Assembly: GCA_000727475.1 (NCBI GenBank)
Contig: KL647300.1
Location: 315,881 to 379,880 of the forward strand
Reading direction: 5' to 3'
Source of the DNA: Sarcocystis neurona
Lineage: Eukaryota; Apicomplexa; Conoidasida; Eucoccidiorida; Sarcocystidae
Length of the DNA: 64,000 bases
In this document: positions 60,550-64,000 of the stretch, piece after piece
Position numbering within the stretch: position 1 is the first letter of the stretch
Layout: each line of letters opens with the position of its first letter
The notes under the pieces: generated by a model
Seen by the model: only the letters and a program-made list of their open reading frames with translations
What the model was told of the DNA's origin: nothing
The model's database searches: none
Position numbers and translations under genes: made by a program

Positions 60550-61161
60550 AAGTCTGCACGGTATAGAGGCAGACGCACAGAAAGACGGTCAGCAGAAAAC
60601 GGACATCCCCTGCACACGCAGGAGTTGCGAGGGGGGCTCCACCGCTAGCTGCTGCAGGGCCTTTTGTAGAAAGAGCCGCAGGGGCAGCACGTCGTCGTCA
60701 GCTCAGCGTCACCGCACCCGAGTCCTCTCTCCGTCTCTCTTTTGCGCCTGCCCTCGCTGCCCTCCGCGCGCTGTCTTTTTCTTCGGCGATTTCTCACCGA
60801 CAGCAGATATATGTGGAGGGGCGGGGCCGCACGCGTTCATCTACGTGAGACTGTAAAGAGCTGCTCACATGTGGAGGCGCTTTTCCACGCTCATCACATG
60901 GAGATTCTCCTATACTTCGAAGAAGTCAGAAAAGAAGAAACGCCCCTCCTCCTCTTTTTCTCTCTCTGCATGTTTGGCGCCGGTCTTCGTCGCTTTCTGT
61001 CTGTCTTTCTCTTTTCTGTCTTCCTCTCTTTTTCTCTCTCCGTCTGTCACCTTCTCTGTTTCGTGTTGTAGACACGGTGCTCCCTTTCTGCTATACACCG
61101 CCGCCGGTCACCCGCCTCGCCCGGTTTCTGAAGAAGTAGACACGGTGTCTACTCGGCGCAG
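60550..61161 (+). CDS. Candidate exons of an unassigned plus-strand gene
   Basis: One plus frame is open from the acceptor CGCTTGCAG (60541-60549) through LHGIEADAQKDGQQKTDIPC to about 60710. A second piece (60807-60844, ICGGAGPHAFIY) ends at a good donor TAC|GTGAGA. A third (61072-61161, HGAPFLLYTAAGHPPRPVSE) runs from acceptor GTTGTAG to donor CGCAG|GTAGAA. The intron-like DNA between them is strongly pyrimidine-rich on plus. The phases of the second and third pieces do not match directly, so the model is incomplete. No family recognised. Confidence 0.3.
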
Positions 61162-61337
61162 GTAGAAGAGGGGGGGCACTTGCACAAGCTCTCGCGCAGA
61201 CGCCGGGACGCCTTCTAAGAAAGGGCCCGCAGTCTCGTCTCGTCCGCAGACCAACGTGTGGGGAGGGCTCCTGCAGCCGCCACGCGTGAAAAATGAGGCA
61301 GCAACATCAAAACAGAACGTGAGCAGCCCCAAGTGAC

Positions 61338-61870
61338 TTGCCTGTGCAGCGCGAGGATGCGCGGACGAGACGTTTCCTCGTCGTCGAAAAGAGCACCTGC
61401 TGCTGCTGTGTCCTCCTCTTCCTTCTTCTTCGTTTCTTTTTCTTCTTTCACCCGAAGCGCTCCCATTTCTGCTGCACCAACCGCAAGCGACGGCTCTCTC
61501 CTGTCTTCGTCTTCTTCTTCTCCTTCCGTTCCTTCTGGTCGACCGTGCGCAGCAGCACTGCCTTCTCGCTTGCTTCTTCCTCGTTTTCTTTCATTGGTGA
61601 GTTGCTGCCGCGGTCCTCTTGCTGCTGCTGCTGTGCCCCCCCTGCCAGCCGCGGAGAAAATGTCGACGACGACGGCACCGCCTGCTTCCTTCGTGAGCCG
61701 CAGCATCTGCTGCTGCTGCTGCAGCGCATACAAGGCGTTCACGCCCTCCTGCAGCCGATCCACACTTATTATTTCTCTACTTCGTCTTCTTTCTGCTGCT
61801 GCTCCTGCTTCTCTTCCTCCCTCTGCGTCGTCGCTCTTCTCCGTCTCGCAGTCTCTGCTGCTGCCCGTGG
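61338..61870 (-). CDS. Candidate exon on the minus strand, coiled-coil-like, unassigned
   Basis: On minus, an open frame lies between a good acceptor (CGCTTGCAG before 61870) and a possible donor CAA|GTCACT (61338). It contains IISVDRLQEGVNALYALQQ and QMLRLTKEAGGAVVVDIF, then Ala, Glu and Lys-rich low complexity. The alternative is that this is the pyrimidine-rich intron of the plus-strand candidate gene, in which case the frame is an artefact. Strand is unresolved. Confidence 0.35.
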
Positions 61871-62109
61871 CTGCAAGCGCGTGTGTCACAGACCCGCAGC
61901 AAAAAAAGAGTGGCATTTGTACACTTTCAAATTGCTACCGCTGCTACTTCTACACCGCATCAACAGAAACATGCAGCAGCAAAGCCACTACGTCTACACT
62001 GCTGTTGCTGCTGCTCCTGCTGCCGCGTCAGCAGCAGACCTCATGACAAAAACGCCTACACTTCTTCTTTTCCTTCGTATCCTGCTGGTAAACCACCAAA
62101 AAAGGAGCA

Positions 62110-62766
62110 GCAGAAGCGGCCGGACGGCACCAGCAGCAGCGCCGGTGGCAGCAGCAGTCGCTGCAAGTGCCTCACAGAATTGAGAGCCTAGAGCGTCAGT
62201 AGGACGCACCAGGCAGCAGCATCGGCAGCAGCAGCGCGTCTCACAGCGGCAGCAGCAACGGCAGTCGCGTCAGCAGCAGCAACAGCTTCATCCTCTGCAT
62301 GTTGTTCTCGGCAAAAGTAACACAACGGAAAAAGCGGCACCTAAATTTTTCCTGCTGAAAGTCGCAGCAATCCCCTGCTCGTCTTCTGCTCCTCCTCAGC
62401 AGCAGCTCACTCGGACCCCACAACAGACAGCAGCATCCTTCGCGGAAGTTTGTTGAAGCGGGAGCAGCGGTAGCGCTAGCGAGAACAGCGAAATACTCCC
62501 CACTTGTCGATAGCAGTAGCAGCAGCAAGACAGCTTTCCCAGCAAGAAGCGCAGCAGCAACAGCAACGGCAGCAGTAGCAGTAGCAATAGGAGTAGCAGC
62601 GGCAGAAGCAGTAGCAACAGCAGCGACAGCAGCAGAAACCGCAGCGACAGCAGCAGCAGCATCAGCTGCAGCACCCCTTGCACCAGCGGCAGCAATAGCA
62701 GCAGGCGCAACAGCAGAAGCAACGGCAGAGGCAGCCGCGTGAAACGGCGCCCTCTCTGTCTCTCAG
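62110..62766 (+). repeat. Interrupted CAG/AGC triplet tract
   Basis: Imperfect CAG, GCAGCAACAGC and AGTAGCAGTAGCAAT units for about 650 bp. It is either exonic on plus or intronic on minus under the pattern seen in the assigned genes. Confidence 0.75.
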
Positions 62767-63070
62767 CAGTGGCAGCAGCAACAGCAGGAAGCGCCCTCGC
62801 AGCAGCGCAGCCAGCAAACACGGGTCTTCACTGCAGCGGAGAAGCTGCAGCAGCAGTCTCAGGGAGTTGCGCGTGGGGCTGCAGGGGAAGCAGCAGATAA
62901 CTGCTTCTTCACCAGCACCACTGTGGAAGAGGCTCTGCTGCGTGAAGTCTTTCGAAGTGCCGTCAGCCCTTGCTGGCCCACAAGAAGCCACGAACAACGC
63001 TGGCTTCCGAAAGAAAAATTTGTGCATATTTTGCTGCTTAGCTGCAGTGCAGCGTCCTGCTTACGAAGTG
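62767..63070 (+). CDS. Candidate plus-strand exon, unassigned
   Basis: The frame begins after a strong acceptor (CTCTGTCTCTCAG, ends 62766) and reads a Gln-rich start, then VFTAAEKLQQQSQGVARG, then TTVEEALLREVFRSAVSPCW and RWLPKEKFVHILLLSC. The 3' end near 63070 is approximate because no strong donor was found. Composition is protein-like and better than the two competing minus frames. No family recognised. Confidence 0.35.
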
Positions 63071-63119
63071 TCTGTGGCCACGCTGTTCTTATATATCGCT
63101 TGCATGCTTCCCCGATTCT

Positions 63120-63840
63120 ACGGACACCGTTATATACATATACACATACATACATATAGAAAAAGAAACAGAAAAGGAGTGAGAGGGCCGCATACGAATG
63201 CACCGAGACAGACGGGAAGGGAAAGACACAAACAGAGACATAAAGACGGAGAAAAAGAGAGACGGAACCAGCCCTATACATGCATGCATACGTAGACACA
63301 CACATACACAGATACATAGATACATACGTACATACATAGGCACACACATACATAGATACATAGATACATAGATCCATACATACACATATACACATACATG
63401 TATACATACATACAGAAAGAAAGCCGTATACAGAGACAGAGAAGGAAGGATATGCGTGCATACATATATATATATATATATGTACACATATATACACGTA
63501 TATATATATATATATTATATGTAGAGAGAGAGTGATGGAGAAAGACAGAGAGAGTCACACATTTGTATATATTTTTAGAGGAATTGAGTAAAAGGAAGAG
63601 GAATAGAGAGACAACCACACACGCGTACATATAAATTATATGAGAGAAAAAGAGAGCCATGCATGCATCCACATCCACATACGTACAGAATCATATACAC
63701 ATACATATATATATGGAGAGAGAGAGCCATATTCACATACATATATAGAATGTCATATATGCATATATATATATATATACATATATATAGAGAGAGAGTC
63801 ACATACACATACATATATGTACATATACTACGTGCGCACC
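63120..63840. repeat. Right-edge ACATAC / GATACATA / TATA microsatellite block
   Basis: CATACATACATAT, ACATAGATACATAGATACAT and GAGAGAGAGTCACATACACAT runs. Only Tyr/Ile/Cys-rich frames; nothing coding. The last 160 bases show no feature. Confidence 0.7.
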
Positions 63841-64000
63841 AGTTGCATATAGCTTGTGGGCCAGTAGCAGTGTGTAGTAATATATTTCTTGTGTGTGTGT
63901 TTTCTGCATTAGAGCAAATACGCTGGAATGGTCTAGCGTACAGGTAGCGACACAGATAGTTACATATATAGAGAGAGACACAGAGACAGGAGGAAACACA

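Noticed and set aside
1..64000. tRNA, rRNA, CRISPR, telomeric (TTTAGGG)n arrays, prokaryotic promoters
   Set aside because: I looked for them on both strands and saw none; the short direct repeats present have no spacer regularity of CRISPR type.

Overview
The window is nuclear DNA of a coccidian apicomplexan, most likely Eimeria or a close relative such as Cyclospora. The evidence is an intact ortholog of the apicomplexan Kelch13 protein, an intraflagellar-transport gene (coccidia keep flagella only in microgametes), many GT-AG introns, long CAG/AGC triplet runs that add Ser, Ala or Gln tracts to proteins, repeated TGCATGC motifs, and introns full of TATATG/ACATAT and TCTCTGTG microsatellites. 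Nothing prokaryotic is visible: no operons, ribosome-binding sites, CRISPR, tRNA or rRNA. Species rank is inference.

Layout. (1) About 1.1-16.2 kb, plus strand: the 3' half of IFT144/WDR19, in eight exons whose splice phases all agree, ending in a cysteine-rich zinc-binding tail. The beta-propeller half lies off the left edge. (2) 16.2-22.2 kb: convergent intergenic DNA with a triplet array and a decayed repeat array. (3) 22.2-36.7 kb, minus strand: a complete Kelch13 (K13) gene, reconstructed here as nine phase-consistent exons and about 707 codons (coiled coil, BTB, six-blade kelch propeller). (4) 36.7-47 kb: a long divergent spacer, poor in microsatellites between about 37.4 and 44.8 kb, holding small candidate ORFs, a tandem duplication and a broken coding-like relic. 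(5) About 47.4-56.3 kb, plus strand: a multi-exon gene I cannot name, with a low-complexity acidic N-terminal part and a well-formed C-terminal half. (6) 56.3-64 kb: mostly repeats, plus fragments of one or two further genes at 60.5-63.1 kb whose strand I could not settle. Two assembly gaps (N runs) lie at 12.0-12.6 kb and 50.3-50.7 kb, both inside introns.

The genes do not form a pathway. IFT144 belongs to the IFT-A retrograde ciliary transport complex. K13 in Plasmodium and Toxoplasma acts at a cell-surface endocytic collar/micropore and is the artemisinin-resistance locus. A useful rule seen here is strand asymmetry: on the sense strand, assigned introns are pyrimidine- and CTG-rich while exonic triplet expansions read CAG/AGC. 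Most long open frames in the window (poly-Tyr/Ile, poly-Leu, poly-Ser, poly-Cys) are microsatellite artefacts and are not annotated.
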